NCBI RefSeq assembly: GCF_011762125.1
Contig: NZ_JAASQN010000005.1
Coordinates: 248,001 to 312,000, forward strand
Reading direction: 5' to 3'
DNA length: 64,000 nucleotides
DNA from: Sphingopyxis panaciterrae
Lineage (GTDB): Bacteria; Pseudomonadota; Alphaproteobacteria; Sphingomonadales; Sphingomonadaceae
Shown: positions 35,572 to 46,862 of the stretch, in pieces
How the letters are laid out: the number at the start of each line of letters is the position of its first letter
Position numbering within the stretch: position 1 is the stretch's first letter
Translations under genes and position numbers: made by a program
Notes under the pieces: model-generated
What the model saw: only the letters and a program-made list of their open reading frames with translations
Database searches by the model: none
Told to the model about the DNA's origin: nothing

Positions 35572-36689
35572 CCATCACCATCAACGCCGCTTTCGACAGC
35601 GGTAACATCGTCGTCGATCAGATCGACGGAGCGTCGGCCAGGCTTTCGATTCGCAAGGACCGCGAATCAGAGTTTTTCCAGTGGTTTCACTTCCGCGTGA
35701 GTTGCGCGGTCGGCGATGCGCTCGAGCTCGCGATCGCGGGGCTGGGCGGATCGGCCTATCCCGACGGCTGGCCGGGCTATGCCGCTTGCGCGAGCTATGA
35801 TCGCGAAAACTGGTTCCGTCTCGATACAGGCTATGATGCCAAAGCGGACAGCGGCACGCTGACGATCCGCCATACCGCCGAAAGCCAGATTCTCTGGATC
35901 GCCTATTTCGCGCCCTATTCGATGGAGCGGCATCATGATCTGGTTGCGGGCGTCGCCGAATGCGAGGGCGTGACCTATCGCTGCCTCGGCACCAGCCTGG
36001 AAGGCCAGCCGATCGATTGCCTCGAAATGGGCACCGGCGCGACCGAAGTCTGGCTCTATGCGCGCCAGCATCCGGGCGAGAGCATGGCCGAATGGTGGAT
36101 GGAAGGCGCGCTTGAAAAGCTGACCGATCCCGCCGATCCGTACGCGCGGTCGCTGCGGCAGAAATGCCGCTTCCACATCGTCCCGAACATGAATCCCGAC
36201 GGGTCGCGCCGCGGGCATTTGCGGACCAATTTCGCGGGGGTGAACCTCAATCGCGAATGGCATGAGCCGACCGCCGAGCGGAGCCCCGAAGTGCTGGCCG
36301 TCCGCAATGCGATGGATGCGACCGGCGTCGACTGGGCGATCGACGTCCATGGCGACGAGGCGATCCCGGCGGTCTTCCTCGCGGGGTTCGAGGGTATCCC
36401 GTCGCTCAAGGCCGAGCAGGCCGCGAACTATAAGGCCTTCGAAACCGCGCTCGCGGCGAACACCCCCGATTTCCAGCTCGACCTTGGCTACGCCGAATCG
36501 GCGCCGGGACAGGCGAACCTGACGATGTCGACGACGCAGCTCGCCGAACGCTTCGGCGCGGTGTCGATGACGCTCGAAATGCCGTTCAAGGACAATCGCG
36601 ACCTGCCCGACCCGGTCGCTGGCTGGTCGCCCGAACGGTCGAAGCTGCTGGCGCACGCCTGCCTCCGGACGCTGGACCAGATGCTGTGA
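35568..36689 (+). CDS. M14-family zinc carboxypeptidase, cytosolic type
   Basis: This 373-residue enzyme lacks a signal peptide. An N-terminal beta-sandwich (about 1-125) precedes the peptidase domain. HPGES gives zinc ligands His168 and Glu171. [20 protein letters not shown] and the third zinc ligand in DVHGDE follow, and the catalytic Glu is in TLEMPFKD. These features match bacterial relatives of cytosolic carboxypeptidases. It overlaps both neighbours by four bases. The substrate (protein tails or peptidoglycan peptides) is unknown. Confidence 0.87.
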   Translation: MTITINAAFDSGNIVVDQIDGASARLSIRKDRESEFFQWFHFRVSCAVGDALELAIAGLGGSAYPDGWPGYAACASYDRENWFRLDTGYDAKADSGTLTIRHTAESQILWIAYFAPYSMERHHDLVAGVAECEGVTYRCLGTSLEGQPIDCLEMGTGATEVWLYARQHPGESMAEWWMEGALEKLTDPADPYARSLRQKCRFHIVPNMNPDGSRRGHLRTNFAGVNLNREWHEPTAERSPEVLAVRNAMDATGVDWAIDVHGDEAIPAVFLAGFEGIPSLKAEQAANYKAFETALAANTPDFQLDLGYAESAPGQANLTMSTTQLAERFGAVSMTLEMPFKDNRDLPDPVAGWSPERSKLLAHACLRTLDQML

Positions 36690-37153
36690 GAGAAGCCTGG
36701 CGGATCGTCGTCGACGATCTGTCGGGCGCCCCGATCCGCGCTCTGCTCGAACGGCATTTCGCGGGCATGCTCGCGAACTCGCCGGCCGGCAGCTGTCATT
36801 TCCTCGATTTCGAGGGACTGAACGCACCCGATGTGACCTTCTGGTCGATTCACAAGGCGGGCGAGTTAGCGGGGTGCGGGGCGCTCAAGATTCTGGGCGA
36901 TGCGCATGGCGAGATCAAGTCGATGCGCACCGCCGATGCCTTTCTGCGGCAGGGCGTCGCGGCGCGGATGCTCGTGCATATCGTGGGCGAGGCGCGGGAC
37001 CGCGGGCTGGAGAGGCTCAGCCTCGAAACCGGGTCGAGCCCGGCGTTCGAACCCGCGCTGGCGCTTTACCGCAACCACGGCTTTGAAGACTGTGAACCCT
37101 TCGCCGATTATCGGCCCGACTCCTTCAGTCGCTTCATGACGCGACAGCTTTAG
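36686..37153 (+). CDS. GNAT family N-acetyltransferase
   Basis: This is a 155-residue acetyltransferase with the acetyl-CoA motif [28 protein letters not shown] and [22 protein letters not shown]. The GTG start overlaps the M14 peptidase stop. Relatives acetylate small amines or peptides; the target is unknown. Confidence 0.87.
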   Translation: MREAWRIVVDDLSGAPIRALLERHFAGMLANSPAGSCHFLDFEGLNAPDVTFWSIHKAGELAGCGALKILGDAHGEIKSMRTADAFLRQGVAARMLVHIVGEARDRGLERLSLETGSSPAFEPALALYRNHGFEDCEPFADYRPDSFSRFMTRQL

Positions 37154-37159
37154 AAAATT

Positions 37160-37291
37160 TTCACGCGAAGACGCGAAGGGATCGCGTTCGCCGCGAAGCG
37201 GCTTTCTCCTGACATCTTGGCGGCTGACGCGATGATGGAGTGGAAATCGGGCCTGTCGGCCCGCGCCAATCCCTTCGCGCCTTCGCGTGAA
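37160..37291. repeat. Inverted-repeat element, family C copy 2
   Basis: Arms at 37160-37180 and 37271-37291 pair around a 90-base loop with the same TTCACGCGAAGACGCGAAG sequence as the copy at 3263-3404. It lies between the convergent GNAT and hsp20 genes. Confidence 0.85.
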
Positions 37292-37301
37292 ATAAAATGA
37301 A

Positions 37302-37331
37302 GCGGGGCCCGAAAGTAGCTCCGGACCCCGC
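37302..37331 (-). terminator. Terminator hairpin after hsp20
   Basis: GCGGGGCCCG pairs with CGGACCCCGC (one mismatch). Read on the minus strand the stem is followed by TCATTTTATT. It ends 25 bases after the hsp20 stop. Confidence 0.65.
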
Positions 37332-37356
37332 ATTGTCGATCAAGCCAGGCGGGCGC

Positions 37357-37815
37357 TTACGCCGCCTTCTTGCTCTCGATCACCGGCTGGGTGCCGCCGC
37401 CGATCGCGATCTTGTGCGGCTTCATCGCCTCGGGCACTTCGCGCACAAGGTCGATGGTCAGCAGCCCGTCGGCGAGGTCGGCGCTGTCCACCCGCACGAA
37501 ATCGGCGAGCTGGAAGCGGCGTTCGAACGCGCGCGTTGCGATGCCGCTGTACAGCAGCTTGCGTTCCTCGCCCTCGGCGGCGGGAGCCTTGCGGCCGCTG
37601 ACGTTCAGCATGTTCTGCTGCGCGGTGATGTCGATTTCATCGGGCTTGAAACCGGCGACGGCGACGGTGATGCGGAAATGATCGTCGGCGATCTTCTCGA
37701 TATCGAACGGCGGATAGTTTTCGGCGCCCGAACCGCCCGTTTCGAGGAAATCGAACAACCGGTCGAAACCGACGGTCGAACGGCGATAGGGGGTCCAGTC
37801 GAAGCTGTTACGCAT
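37357..37815 (-). CDS. Small heat-shock protein, Hsp20/IbpA family
   Basis: This is a 152-residue ATP-independent holdase. The alpha-crystallin domain runs from about 38 to 135 (NYPPFDIEKIADDHFRITVAVAGFKPDEIDI, then FERRFQLADFVRVDSADLADGLLTIDLVREVPE). The N-terminal FDWTPYRRSTVGFDRLFDFLE is typical of IbpA. A ROSE-like RNA thermometer lies directly upstream, so translation is probably released by heat. Confidence 0.93.
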   Translation of the reverse strand: MRNSFDWTPYRRSTVGFDRLFDFLETGGSGAENYPPFDIEKIADDHFRITVAVAGFKPDEIDITAQQNMLNVSGRKAPAAEGEERKLLYSGIATRAFERRFQLADFVRVDSADLADGLLTIDLVREVPEAMKPHKIAIGGGTQPVIESKKAA

Positions 37816-37900
37816 GGTCTTTCTTCCTTTTCAAAGCGAAGTCAGAGGACCGCGGCAGACCGCCGCGATCGCCACCCGGCCCCGTGTCGGCGGCCGGATG
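37816..37900 (-). ncRNA. Putative ROSE-type RNA thermometer in the hsp20 leader
   Basis: On the minus strand a small hairpin (37823-37841) pairs UUCGCUUU with AAGGAAG. The U-C-G-C-U stretch opposite AGGA leaves a single bulged G, which is the hallmark of ROSE elements. The ATG is 9 bases after the AGGA. Two GC-rich hairpins lie upstream (37851-37867 and 37876-37897), as in multi-stem ROSE leaders. A CTTGAAA element at 37928-37934 could be the -35 of a heat-shock promoter. Confidence 0.65.
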
Positions 37901-38003
37901 AAGCGAATCTGGTAAGCGCTGAAACCATTTCAAGAGGGGCGTTGGCCTTATGGAAAAACCCGCGCTAAAGGGCGGCGACTCTCCTCGATCCGAAGGACAT
38001 GAA

Positions 38004-38690
38004 ATGCCGCAACTCATCCTCATCCGTCACGGCCAGTCGCAGTGGAACCTCGAAAACCGTTTCACCGGCTGGTGGGACGTCGACGTCACCGAAAAGGGTG
38101 CGGCCGAGGCATGGGCGGCGGGCGAGCTGATGAAGGAAAAGGGCATCGCCCCCGACCTCGCCTTCACCTCGGTCCAGACGCGGGCGATCAAGACGCTGAA
38201 CCTCGCGCTCGAAGCGATGGGCCGTTTGTGGCTGCCGGTGACCAAGGACTGGCGGCTCAACGAGCGCCACTATGGTGGGCTGACCGGGCTCGACAAGGCC
38301 GAGACGGCGGCGAAGCATGGCGACGAGCAGGTGAAGATCTGGCGCCGCAGCTTCGACATTCCGCCGCCGCCGCTCGACGCGGGCTCGCCCTATGAACTCG
38401 CCAGCGATCCGCGCTACGCCGGCATCGCCATTCCCGCGACCGAAAGCCTGAAGGACACGATCGCGCGCGTGCTGCCCTATTATGAGGCGGCGATCGTGCC
38501 GCAGCTCGCCGCGGGCAAGACGGTGCTGATTTCGGCGCACGGCAACAGCCTGCGCGCGCTGGTCAAGCATTTGTCGGGCATTTCGGACGCCGATATCACC
38601 GGGCTGGAAATCCCGACCGGCCAGCCGATCATCTATGACCTCGCGGACGATCTGAGCGCGAAAGAACGTTATTACCTCAGCGAGCGTTGA
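38004..38690 (+). CDS. gpmA: 2,3-bisphosphoglycerate-dependent phosphoglycerate mutase
   Basis: This 228-residue glycolytic enzyme has the phospho-His motif [10 protein letters not shown] (His9) and [32 protein letters not shown] carries the catalytic Glu, and [15 protein letters not shown] the second His. Start 38004 is preferred because GAAGGACATGAA precedes it and it begins [10 protein letters not shown]. Confidence 0.95.
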   Translation: MPQLILIRHGQSQWNLENRFTGWWDVDVTEKGAAEAWAAGELMKEKGIAPDLAFTSVQTRAIKTLNLALEAMGRLWLPVTKDWRLNERHYGGLTGLDKAETAAKHGDEQVKIWRRSFDIPPPPLDAGSPYELASDPRYAGIAIPATESLKDTIARVLPYYEAAIVPQLAAGKTVLISAHGNSLRALVKHLSGISDADITGLEIPTGQPIIYDLADDLSAKERYYLSER

Positions 38691-38713
38691 GGCTTTTTTC
38701 CGCTAACGTGGAA

Positions 38714-38798
38714 GGCGGCACCAGCCCACGCCGCCACCCGACCTCCCATAGGTTACTATGTTTAGGGAGGCCGGGTGGCGGCGTGGGCTGGTGCCGCC
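38714..38798. repeat. Long inverted repeat between convergent gpmA and TonB-dependent receptor gene
   Basis: Two 34-base arms (38714-38747 and 38765-38798) pair with one mismatch around a 17-base loop. The stem is among the strongest in the window and could terminate transcription from both sides. Confidence 0.9.
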
Positions 38799-38824
38799 TC
38801 GTTTCGGCTATACCGAAACGAAAG

Positions 38825-40915
38825 CTAAAGCGCCCCGCTCACCGTGAGCTGAAGCGCCTGGCCGAACTTGCGGCGGCGGCTTTCGACGAAGGCGACCGGG
38901 CCGTCGCGGCGGCCGGTGAACACGGTGCGGTCGACGGCGTCGATCTGGCCCGCGAGGTTGCGGAATGACGCGCGCACGGTGAAGCCCGCGACATTCTTGT
39001 GCTCGACATAGGCGGACACGAAATGGTTGCGCCGATATTCATTCTCGATCGAATCGAGCCGCAGGTTCGGGCTGTATTTTTCGTTGAAATAGCCGGCGCC
39101 CCACGCGAGGTCGGTGCCGGGAACGTCGTGGCGCAGGCTGAGGTCGATCACATGTTCCTGCCCCGAACTCTGCTCGCGCCACGCGCCGGTCAGCGGATCG
39201 CGCACGCGGTTGCGCCGCCAGGTGATGTCGCTGTTGATCCGCGCGCCCTGGAGCCCGAGCCGGTCGAGCAGCAAGGTCGCCTTCGAACTGATGCGATAGA
39301 GGTGCGCCGGCGGCAGGTTGCCGCGGCCCTCGGTGGTCGGCGACAGCGGGACCTGATCGACGATATCCTCGGCATAGGCGTAGGCGACGGCGAGTGAGGC
39401 ATTGCCCCACGCCCCCATGTCCTGCACCACCTCCAATTCGGTGCGGTTGAGGATCGGCGGCACGAGGCGGCCGTTGCCGCCATTGCCCTGCCCGTTCGCG
39501 ACATCGACCGAGCTCGCGAAATCGAAGAAGTCGAGCTGGTCGACGCGGCGCTGGGCATGCCAGTTGACCGTCGTTTTCGGCGCGACCTTCCATGCGAGCG
39601 CGACCTTGCCCTTGGGCCGGACGAACCGGCGGGTGAGTCCATCGGGGCCCGATGAGGTCAACTCGCTATATTCGGCGCCGAGATTGATCTGCGCGGTCAG
39701 ATTGGGGGCGAGCGCGCGGCCCCAGGTCAGCGATGCCTCACCGCGCTTTTCCTCGACCCTGGTTTTCTCGCCGCCGAAGATCACGGGCTGGAACCTGCCG
39801 CCCTCCCGCAGCGTCGCATATTCGGCATCGACGTCGAGCGTGTTGTACGCGCCTTCGAGCGCGACTTGCCAGTCGGTGCCGCCCGCGGTGTGCCAGCCAT
39901 ATTCGCCGCGCAGGATCGATTCGCCTTCGTCGGCGGTCTGCTTGAAGCGTTCGCCGCTGCGTGCGCCGAGTTCGCGGTCGACGATGAAGGTGTCGACGAA
40001 AGGGCTATGCTCGAACCGGTAGAGGCCAATGAGTTTGAGCCGGCCCTTGCCGAGCCCCAGTTCATAATCGCCGCCGATGTCGAAATTATGCTCGTCTTCG
40101 CTGAACCGGAAATCCTCGCGCACCAAGCCGATGCCCGGCTGAACCGACGCGCCGCGTACCGCATCGTTCAGGATCAGCAGCTGGCCGCCAAGGTTGATAT
40201 TCCACTTGTTGCCGTTGGCGGTGGTGCGGGCCAGCGCCGCCGACAGCCGCGGGCTGTCATAATAGCTGTGCATATGTTCGTCGCGCGTGAATAGCAGGAC
40301 GCCGTCCCCGTCATAAACGCGCTCGGGCCCCCAGCCGCCGGTGCGGGTCGCTTCATTCTTCAAGCTGAGCGTCAGGTCGGTCCCGCCGAGCTTGCCGTTG
40401 GTCGAAATCTCTCCGTTCAGCCAATTGTCGTGAATGCGCGGGCGCAGTTCGGGCTGCCAGCGGACCGTCGTCTTGAAACCGCCGGCGCGCGCTCCCGCGA
40501 CAAACACGACATTGGCGACCTGTCCGGTCAGCCCGGGGACGCTTAGGCTCGCGCCGTCGACGATATCGATATAAGCGATCTGGTCCGCGGCGATCCGCGA
40601 CAGGGCGGTTCGCGCGCCGGTCGACTTATTGGCGATCCGCTCGCCCCCGATCAGGACATTTTCGGTCGCCGCGCCCAGCCCGCGGTCGCCGCCGTTGGTT
40701 CCGGTGACGATCAGGAAGCCCGGTATCTTTTCGACCATGTCGAGCGCGGTGCGCGGCGCGAAGCGGGCGAAGTCGGCTGGGGTGTAGCGTTCGGCGCCGT
40801 TGACCGGCACGGGAATCGCGGGCGGCGCGTCGCCCGTCACCTCTTGCGCGGCGGCGGTGGCGGCCGAGAGCAAGCCCCATATGGCAAAGGACGACCTGGT
40901 AAATGCGGCTGACAT
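38825..40915 (-). CDS. TonB-dependent receptor
   Basis: This 696-residue outer-membrane receptor has a signal peptide (FAIWGLLSAATAAAQ) and a plug domain (FAPRTALDMVEKIPGF, then VLIGGERIANKSTGARTALSRIAADQIAYIDIVDG). A long beta barrel with frequent alternating aromatic strands follows. It ends LQLTVSGAL, without the terminal Phe or Trp that most outer-membrane proteins have, which is odd. No TonB-box is obvious. It is alone between convergent gpmA and a repeat-containing gap. A palindrome upstream at 40959-40975 may be an operator. The substrate is unknown. Confidence 0.88.
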   Translation of the reverse strand: MSAAFTRSSFAIWGLLSAATAAAQEVTGDAPPAIPVPVNGAERYTPADFARFAPRTALDMVEKIPGFLIVTGTNGGDRGLGAATENVLIGGERIANKSTGARTALSRIAADQIAYIDIVDGASLSVPGLTGQVANVVFVAGARAGGFKTTVRWQPELRPRIHDNWLNGEISTNGKLGGTDLTLSLKNEATRTGGWGPERVYDGDGVLLFTRDEHMHSYYDSPRLSAALARTTANGNKWNINLGGQLLILNDAVRGASVQPGIGLVREDFRFSEDEHNFDIGGDYELGLGKGRLKLIGLYRFEHSPFVDTFIVDRELGARSGERFKQTADEGESILRGEYGWHTAGGTDWQVALEGAYNTLDVDAEYATLREGGRFQPVIFGGEKTRVEEKRGEASLTWGRALAPNLTAQINLGAEYSELTSSGPDGLTRRFVRPKGKVALAWKVAPKTTVNWHAQRRVDQLDFFDFASSVDVANGQGNGGNGRLVPPILNRTELEVVQDMGAWGNASLAVAYAYAEDIVDQVPLSPTTEGRGNLPPAHLYRISSKATLLLDRLGLQGARINSDITWRRNRVRDPLTGAWREQSSGQEHVIDLSLRHDVPGTDLAWGAGYFNEKYSPNLRLDSIENEYRRNHFVSAYVEHKNVAGFTVRASFRNLAGQIDAVDRTVFTGRRDGPVAFVESRRRKFGQALQLTVSGAL

Positions 40916-40958
40916 ATTCCCCCCTCGCGGCCGCGATCGAAACAGATGGCCTCGCTAA

Positions 40959-40975
40959 TCGCGAATAGTTCGCAA
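40959..40975. promoter_or_regulatory. Candidate operator upstream of TonB-dependent receptor
   Basis: TCGCGAATAGTTCGCAA is an inverted repeat with 7-base arms (one mismatch) and a 3-base centre, located 44-60 bases before the receptor start. Iron-type regulators bind such TGCGAA-rich palindromes in some alphaproteobacteria, but the assignment is speculative. Confidence 0.3.
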
Positions 40976-41081
40976 TAAGCAGATTGGGTCAGATTGTCTA
41001 CCAACGCCCGGCGCGGTTCGACGAGCGCTGGTGATGCGGCCAGTTTGGGACTGAACGGCGGGTTGCGGACGCTAGCCAAAT

Positions 41082-41164
41082 AGCCGTCGCCCCCCGAAGG
41101 CGGGGGCCGCTATCAGCCTAGCGCAAGGTTGCCAGCGGCCCCTGCCTTCGCGGGGGCGACGGCT
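41082..41164. repeat. Inverted-repeat element, family A copy 2
   Basis: Arms of about 30 bases at 41082-41111 and 41134-41164 pair with a few mismatches. The copy matches the element at 1067-1160 in arm sequence and loop type (TATC and CAAG segments). Confidence 0.85.
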
Positions 41165-41245
41165 ATGATTCACGCCGGAACGTCCGCTCCCACCCAAAAT
41201 CAGCCACCCGCTCGCCGCTTGCAGGAACGGCGCCGGGCCGCCGGT

Positions 41246-42088
41246 TCAGTCGCGCAGCAGTTCGTTGATTCCGGTCTTGGCGCGCGTCTTGGCGTCGACG
41301 CGTTTCACGATCACCGCGCAGTAAAGCGACGGGCCGGGGCTGCCGTCGGGCAGCGGCTTGCCGGGCAGCGCGCCCGGAACGACGACCGAATAGGCCGGGA
41401 CTTCGCCGATGAAGATTTCGCCCGTCGCGCGATCGACGATCTTGGTCGAGGCGCCAAGATAGACGCCCATCGACAGCACCGCGCCTTCGCGCACGATCAC
41501 GCCTTCGGCCACTTCGGCGCGGGCGCCGATAAAGGCACCGTCCTCGATGACCACGGGCCCCGCCTGCAGCGGTTCGAGCACGCCGCCGATTCCGGCGCCG
41601 CCCGACAAATGGACGTTCGCGCCGATCTGCGCGCAACTGCCGACGGTGGCCCAGGCGTCGACCATCGACCCCTCACCCACATAAGCGCCGATATTGACGA
41701 AGCTCGGCATCAGCACCGCGCCCTTGCTGATATGCGCGCCGCGGCGGACGATCGAACCGGGGACGGCGCGGAAACCGGCAGCGCGGAAACGGTTCTCGCC
41801 CCAGCCGGCGAATTTCGACGGCACCTTGTCCCACCAGGGCGCGCTGCCCGGCCCGCCCTCGATCAGTTCCATGTCGTTGAGGCGGAACGACAGCAGCACC
41901 GCTTTCTTCAGCCACTGGTTGACCTGCCACGTCCCCGAAGCGTCGCGCTCCGCGACCCGCAAGCTGCCATCGTCGAGCCCGGCGAGCGTGGTTTCGACCG
42001 CGTCGCGCACCGCGCCGGTCGTCGTCAGGCCCAGCGTGTCGCGTGCATCCCACGCGGCTTCGATCGTCGATGTGAGGTCGGTGGTCAT
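41246..42088 (-). CDS. dapD: 2,3,4,5-tetrahydropyridine-2,6-dicarboxylate N-succinyltransferase
   Basis: This 280-residue left-handed beta-helix enzyme acts in lysine and diaminopimelate synthesis by the succinylase branch. A helical N-terminal domain is followed by hexapeptide repeats ([45 protein letters not shown]). The conserved [30 protein letters not shown] is present. ATG 42088 has GGGGA upstream and overlaps the HAD gene stop by four bases (ATGA). Confidence 0.95.
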   Translation of the reverse strand: MTTDLTSTIEAAWDARDTLGLTTTGAVRDAVETTLAGLDDGSLRVAERDASGTWQVNQWLKKAVLLSFRLNDMELIEGGPGSAPWWDKVPSKFAGWGENRFRAAGFRAVPGSIVRRGAHISKGAVLMPSFVNIGAYVGEGSMVDAWATVGSCAQIGANVHLSGGAGIGGVLEPLQAGPVVIEDGAFIGARAEVAEGVIVREGAVLSMGVYLGASTKIVDRATGEIFIGEVPAYSVVVPGALPGKPLPDGSPGPSLYCAVIVKRVDAKTRAKTGINELLRD

Positions 42089-42762
42089 GAAATTCCCCAA
42101 GGTGAAGGCAGATTGTCAAGCCAGTCGGCGATGTCGGTCGCGTGGAAATCGACATGATCCGGCAGGTGGTCCCGATGGCCGCTTTCGCTGCCGTTGTCCA
42201 GCCACACAGTGGTCATTCCCAGCGCCTTTGCCGGGGTCAGGTTGCGGGCCATATCCTCGACGAACAGGCTGCGAGCCGGGTCGATGCCGAGATGGTCGAT
42301 CATCAGCGAATAGGCGGCGGGATCGGGCTTGGGCGTGTAGCGAAGAATGCGGATGTCGCAGATGCCGTCGAACAGGTCGGCGATTCCCCGCGCATCGAGC
42401 ACGCGCGCGGCATAATCGGCGTCGGCGTTGGTGAAGATCAGCTTGCGGCCCGGCAAGCGTTCGAGCCCGGCGCGAAGACGGGCATCGGGCGCGATCCGGT
42501 CGAGAGCGATGGCGTGGACGTCGACGAGAAACTCCTCGGGGTTGACGCCATGGTGGCGCATCAGCCCGGCCATCGTCGTGCCATGATCATGGAAATATTG
42601 TTTCTGGACCCGCCGCGCCTCGACCGCATCGACGCCCAGCAGGCGCATGATGAAGGCACCCATGCGTTCGTCGATCAGGTCGAACAGCTTCGCCGACGGC
42701 GGATACAGCGTGTTGTCGAGATCGAAGATCCAGCTGTCGATATGGTCGATGGGCGCGGACAT
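42085..42762 (-). CDS. HAD-superfamily hydrolase, pyrimidine 5'-nucleotidase type
   Basis: This 225-residue phosphatase has motif [10 protein letters not shown] (nucleophile Asp14 and Asp16). Motif II is FTNADADYA, and the late [16 protein letters not shown] carries the metal-binding Asp. Family members dephosphorylate pyrimidine nucleotides; the exact substrate is inferred. It overlaps dapD and starts 9 bases after the glycosylase gene, so the three form an operon. Confidence 0.9.
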   Translation of the reverse strand: MSAPIDHIDSWIFDLDNTLYPPSAKLFDLIDERMGAFIMRLLGVDAVEARRVQKQYFHDHGTTMAGLMRHHGVNPEEFLVDVHAIALDRIAPDARLRAGLERLPGRKLIFTNADADYAARVLDARGIADLFDGICDIRILRYTPKPDPAAYSLMIDHLGIDPARSLFVEDMARNLTPAKALGMTTVWLDNGSESGHRDHLPDHVDFHATDIADWLDNLPSPWGIS

Positions 42763-42771
42763 GGCGCGCGC

Positions 42772-43287
42772 TTACCGGCTCGGTCCGATGGCGGCAAGCG
42801 CGTCGCGAAGGCACAGCCACCGCGCACGTTTCGCCGCGAAGCCGATCGTGTGCGCGGCGCTGCTCGATGGCAGGTCGACGACGGCGATCTTCTCCAGCGC
42901 CGGCAGTTGCTTACGGCCGATCGCCGCCGCCTTGCCGCCGTTGAAGGCGATCATGCGAAGGTCGGGGAGGCCCGCGACCAGTGCCCCCAGATCGTGCGCC
43001 TCGACTTCGCGAATAAGGGAATCGCTGCTCGTTTTCCGTTCGGCGCTGCGGATCACGTCCCAGAGGCCGACATGGGCCTTGCGGAGCTGGACCAGCCGCT
43101 CTTCATAGGGCATCGACGCGAGCGGCCGTTCGATGACGTCGCCGAGCAGCCGCCAGAACTGGTTCGTCGGATGCGCATAATATTGGCGCTCGGCGAGCGA
43201 GCGGGCACCGGGCAGACTGCCGAGGATCAGCAGCCGCGTGTCGGCGGCGACGTGCGGGGCGAAGCTGGCGTGGCGAACGGTCGGCAT
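42772..43287 (-). CDS. DNA-deoxyinosine glycosylase (uracil-DNA-glycosylase superfamily, HDG type)
   Basis: This is a 171-residue DNA-repair enzyme with the motif LLILGSLPGARSL and YYAHPTNQFWRLLGDV. The later LRMIAFNGGKAA and LPSSSAAHTIGFAAKRARW match the family that removes hypoxanthine (deaminated adenine) from DNA. The ATG at 43287 is preferred. It sits just upstream of the str operon on the opposite strand. Confidence 0.87.
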   Translation of the reverse strand: MPTVRHASFAPHVAADTRLLILGSLPGARSLAERQYYAHPTNQFWRLLGDVIERPLASMPYEERLVQLRKAHVGLWDVIRSAERKTSSDSLIREVEAHDLGALVAGLPDLRMIAFNGGKAAAIGRKQLPALEKIAVVDLPSSSAAHTIGFAAKRARWLCLRDALAAIGPSR

Positions 43288-43630
43288 GGGCGAGCGATAG
43301 CGCGGCCGGCGCGGCGCAACAATATTGCCGGTTTTTCGCCCCTGCCCCCGCCCTTTGCCCCTGACCTTGGTCTTGACCCTGCCGGGAATCACCGCTAGGG
43401 GGCCGCTCGACCGGAAAGGGCGGTTTGCTGCCTCTTTCAGTTACAACAGCGCTTGAACATTGCTGGCGCGGATGGAGCCTCCGGAAGATCATGTCGATCC
43501 GCCGGGGTCTTTTGCTGTTATCAGGTCGGCCGTTTTTCGTCCTTTTTGGCGGATTATCGGCCGGAGCTTCATCCACCGCGGTACAGTAACCGTTCGCTTT
43601 GATGGGCGGACACATAAAGGTGAAGCATTC
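43288..43630. other. 343-base divergent region upstream of rpsL
   Basis: It must contain the str-operon promoter. A TTGACC at 43373-43378 could be a -35 element, but the sequence 17 bases on (TAGGGG) is a weak -10. No terminator, hairpin cluster or gene was recognised. Confidence 0.4.
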
Positions 43631-44002
43631 ATGCCCACGATCAATCAGCTCGTCCGCAAGGGCCGGACTCCGCAGAAAGTGAAGTCCAAGGTTCCAGCGA
43701 TGGACGCGAACCCGCAGAAGCGCGGCGTTTGCACCCGTGTCTATACGACGACACCGAAAAAGCCGAACTCGGCGCTCCGCAAGGTTGCGAAGGTCCGCCT
43801 GACCAACCAGCGCGAAGTCATCACCTACATCCCCGGCGAAGGCCACAACCTCCAGGAACACAGCGTCGTGCTGATCCGTGGCGGCCGTGTCCGCGATCTT
43901 CCCGGTGTGCGTTACCACGTCCTGCGCGGCGTGCTCGATACGCAGGGCGTGAAGGACCGCAAGCAGAGCCGTTCGAAATACGGTGCGAAGCGTCCGAAGT
44001 AA
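43631..44002 (+). CDS. rpsL: 30S ribosomal protein S12
   Basis: This 123-residue decoding-centre protein has the conserved [17 protein letters not shown] with Lys43 intact. Position 88 is Arg in [12 protein letters not shown], where Lys is normal in most bacteria. K88R is a known streptomycin-resistance change in other species. The ATG at 43631 is used after AAAGGTGAAGC. It is the first gene of the rpsL-rpsG-fusA-tuf unit. Confidence 0.98.
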   Translation: MPTINQLVRKGRTPQKVKSKVPAMDANPQKRGVCTRVYTTTPKKPNSALRKVAKVRLTNQREVITYIPGEGHNLQEHSVVLIRGGRVRDLPGVRYHVLRGVLDTQGVKDRKQSRSKYGAKRPK

Positions 44003-44074
44003 GGACCGCTTTTTCGGCTATTTGATCATCCCGCGAGCGCTTGGCGCCGGGATGCTGTTGTAAAGGAATACCCC

Positions 44075-44545
44075 ATGGCTCGTCGTCGTCGTCCTGAACG
44101 CCGCGAAATCCTGCCCGATCCCCGTTTCGGTGATACGGTGCTGTCGAAATTCATGAACAGCGTCATGCTGGACGGGAAGAAGTCGGTCGCTGAAAGCATC
44201 GTTTACGGTGCGCTCGAATCGGTCGAAGCCCGCGCCAAGAAGGAACCGATCGGTGTCTTCCACGAAGCGCTGGCGAACATCCGCCCGAACATCGAAGTCC
44301 GCAGCCGCCGCGTCGGCGGTGCGACCTATCAGGTTCCGGTCGAAGTCCGCCCGGAACGTGCGCAGGCGCTCGCGATCCGCTGGCTGATCACCGCCGCGCG
44401 CAACCGCAGCGAAACCACGATGGCTGCGCGCTTGTCGGGCGAACTGCTCGATGCGTCGAACAACCGTGGCAATGCCGTGAAGAAGCGTGAAGACACGCAT
44501 CGCATGGCCGAAGCCAACCGCGCCTTCAGCCACTACCGCTGGTAA
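44075..44545 (+). CDS. rpsG: 30S ribosomal protein S7
   Basis: This 156-residue assembly-initiator protein of the small-subunit head has [20 protein letters not shown] at the start. [25 protein letters not shown] is the conserved core, and [20 protein letters not shown] is the tail. The length and order after rpsL are standard. The 72-base spacer before it carries AAAGGAA as ribosome-binding site. Confidence 0.98.
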   Translation: MARRRRPERREILPDPRFGDTVLSKFMNSVMLDGKKSVAESIVYGALESVEARAKKEPIGVFHEALANIRPNIEVRSRRVGGATYQVPVEVRPERAQALAIRWLITAARNRSETTMAARLSGELLDASNNRGNAVKKREDTHRMAEANRAFSHYRW

Positions 44546-44652
44546 TTGCACGGACGCCCCTGCACCTCGCGGGGCGCGTCTCGCAATCGTAACAATCATT
44601 CCTATATCGGGGGTGGCCCCAAAGGCCTCCCCCCAAATCCAAGGAAAAGACC

Positions 44653-46746
<2,094 letters not shown>

Positions 46747-46753
46747 CGGTAAG

Positions 46754-46778
46754 GCCGCGCGGACTTGCGCCGCGCGGC
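46754..46778 (+). other. Hairpin in the fusA-tuf spacer
   Basis: GCCGCGCGG and CCGCGCGGC pair perfectly around a 7-base loop. No T-run follows, so it is likely an mRNA-processing or stability element rather than a terminator. Confidence 0.5.
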
Positions 46779-46862
46779 AAGACCCTCTAAGGGCGGCGCC
46801 TGATTCAGCGGGCTCGTCCAGGACTGATCAACGCAAACACATGAACAAGAAGGTTGTTAAAC

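Larger units (their letters stand above)
40916..41245. other. 330-base intergenic region upstream of the second TonB-dependent receptor
   Basis: It holds the candidate operator at 40959-40975 and the family A repeat at 41082-41164. No gene is supported. dapD ends at the other side, and nothing else was seen. Confidence 0.55.
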
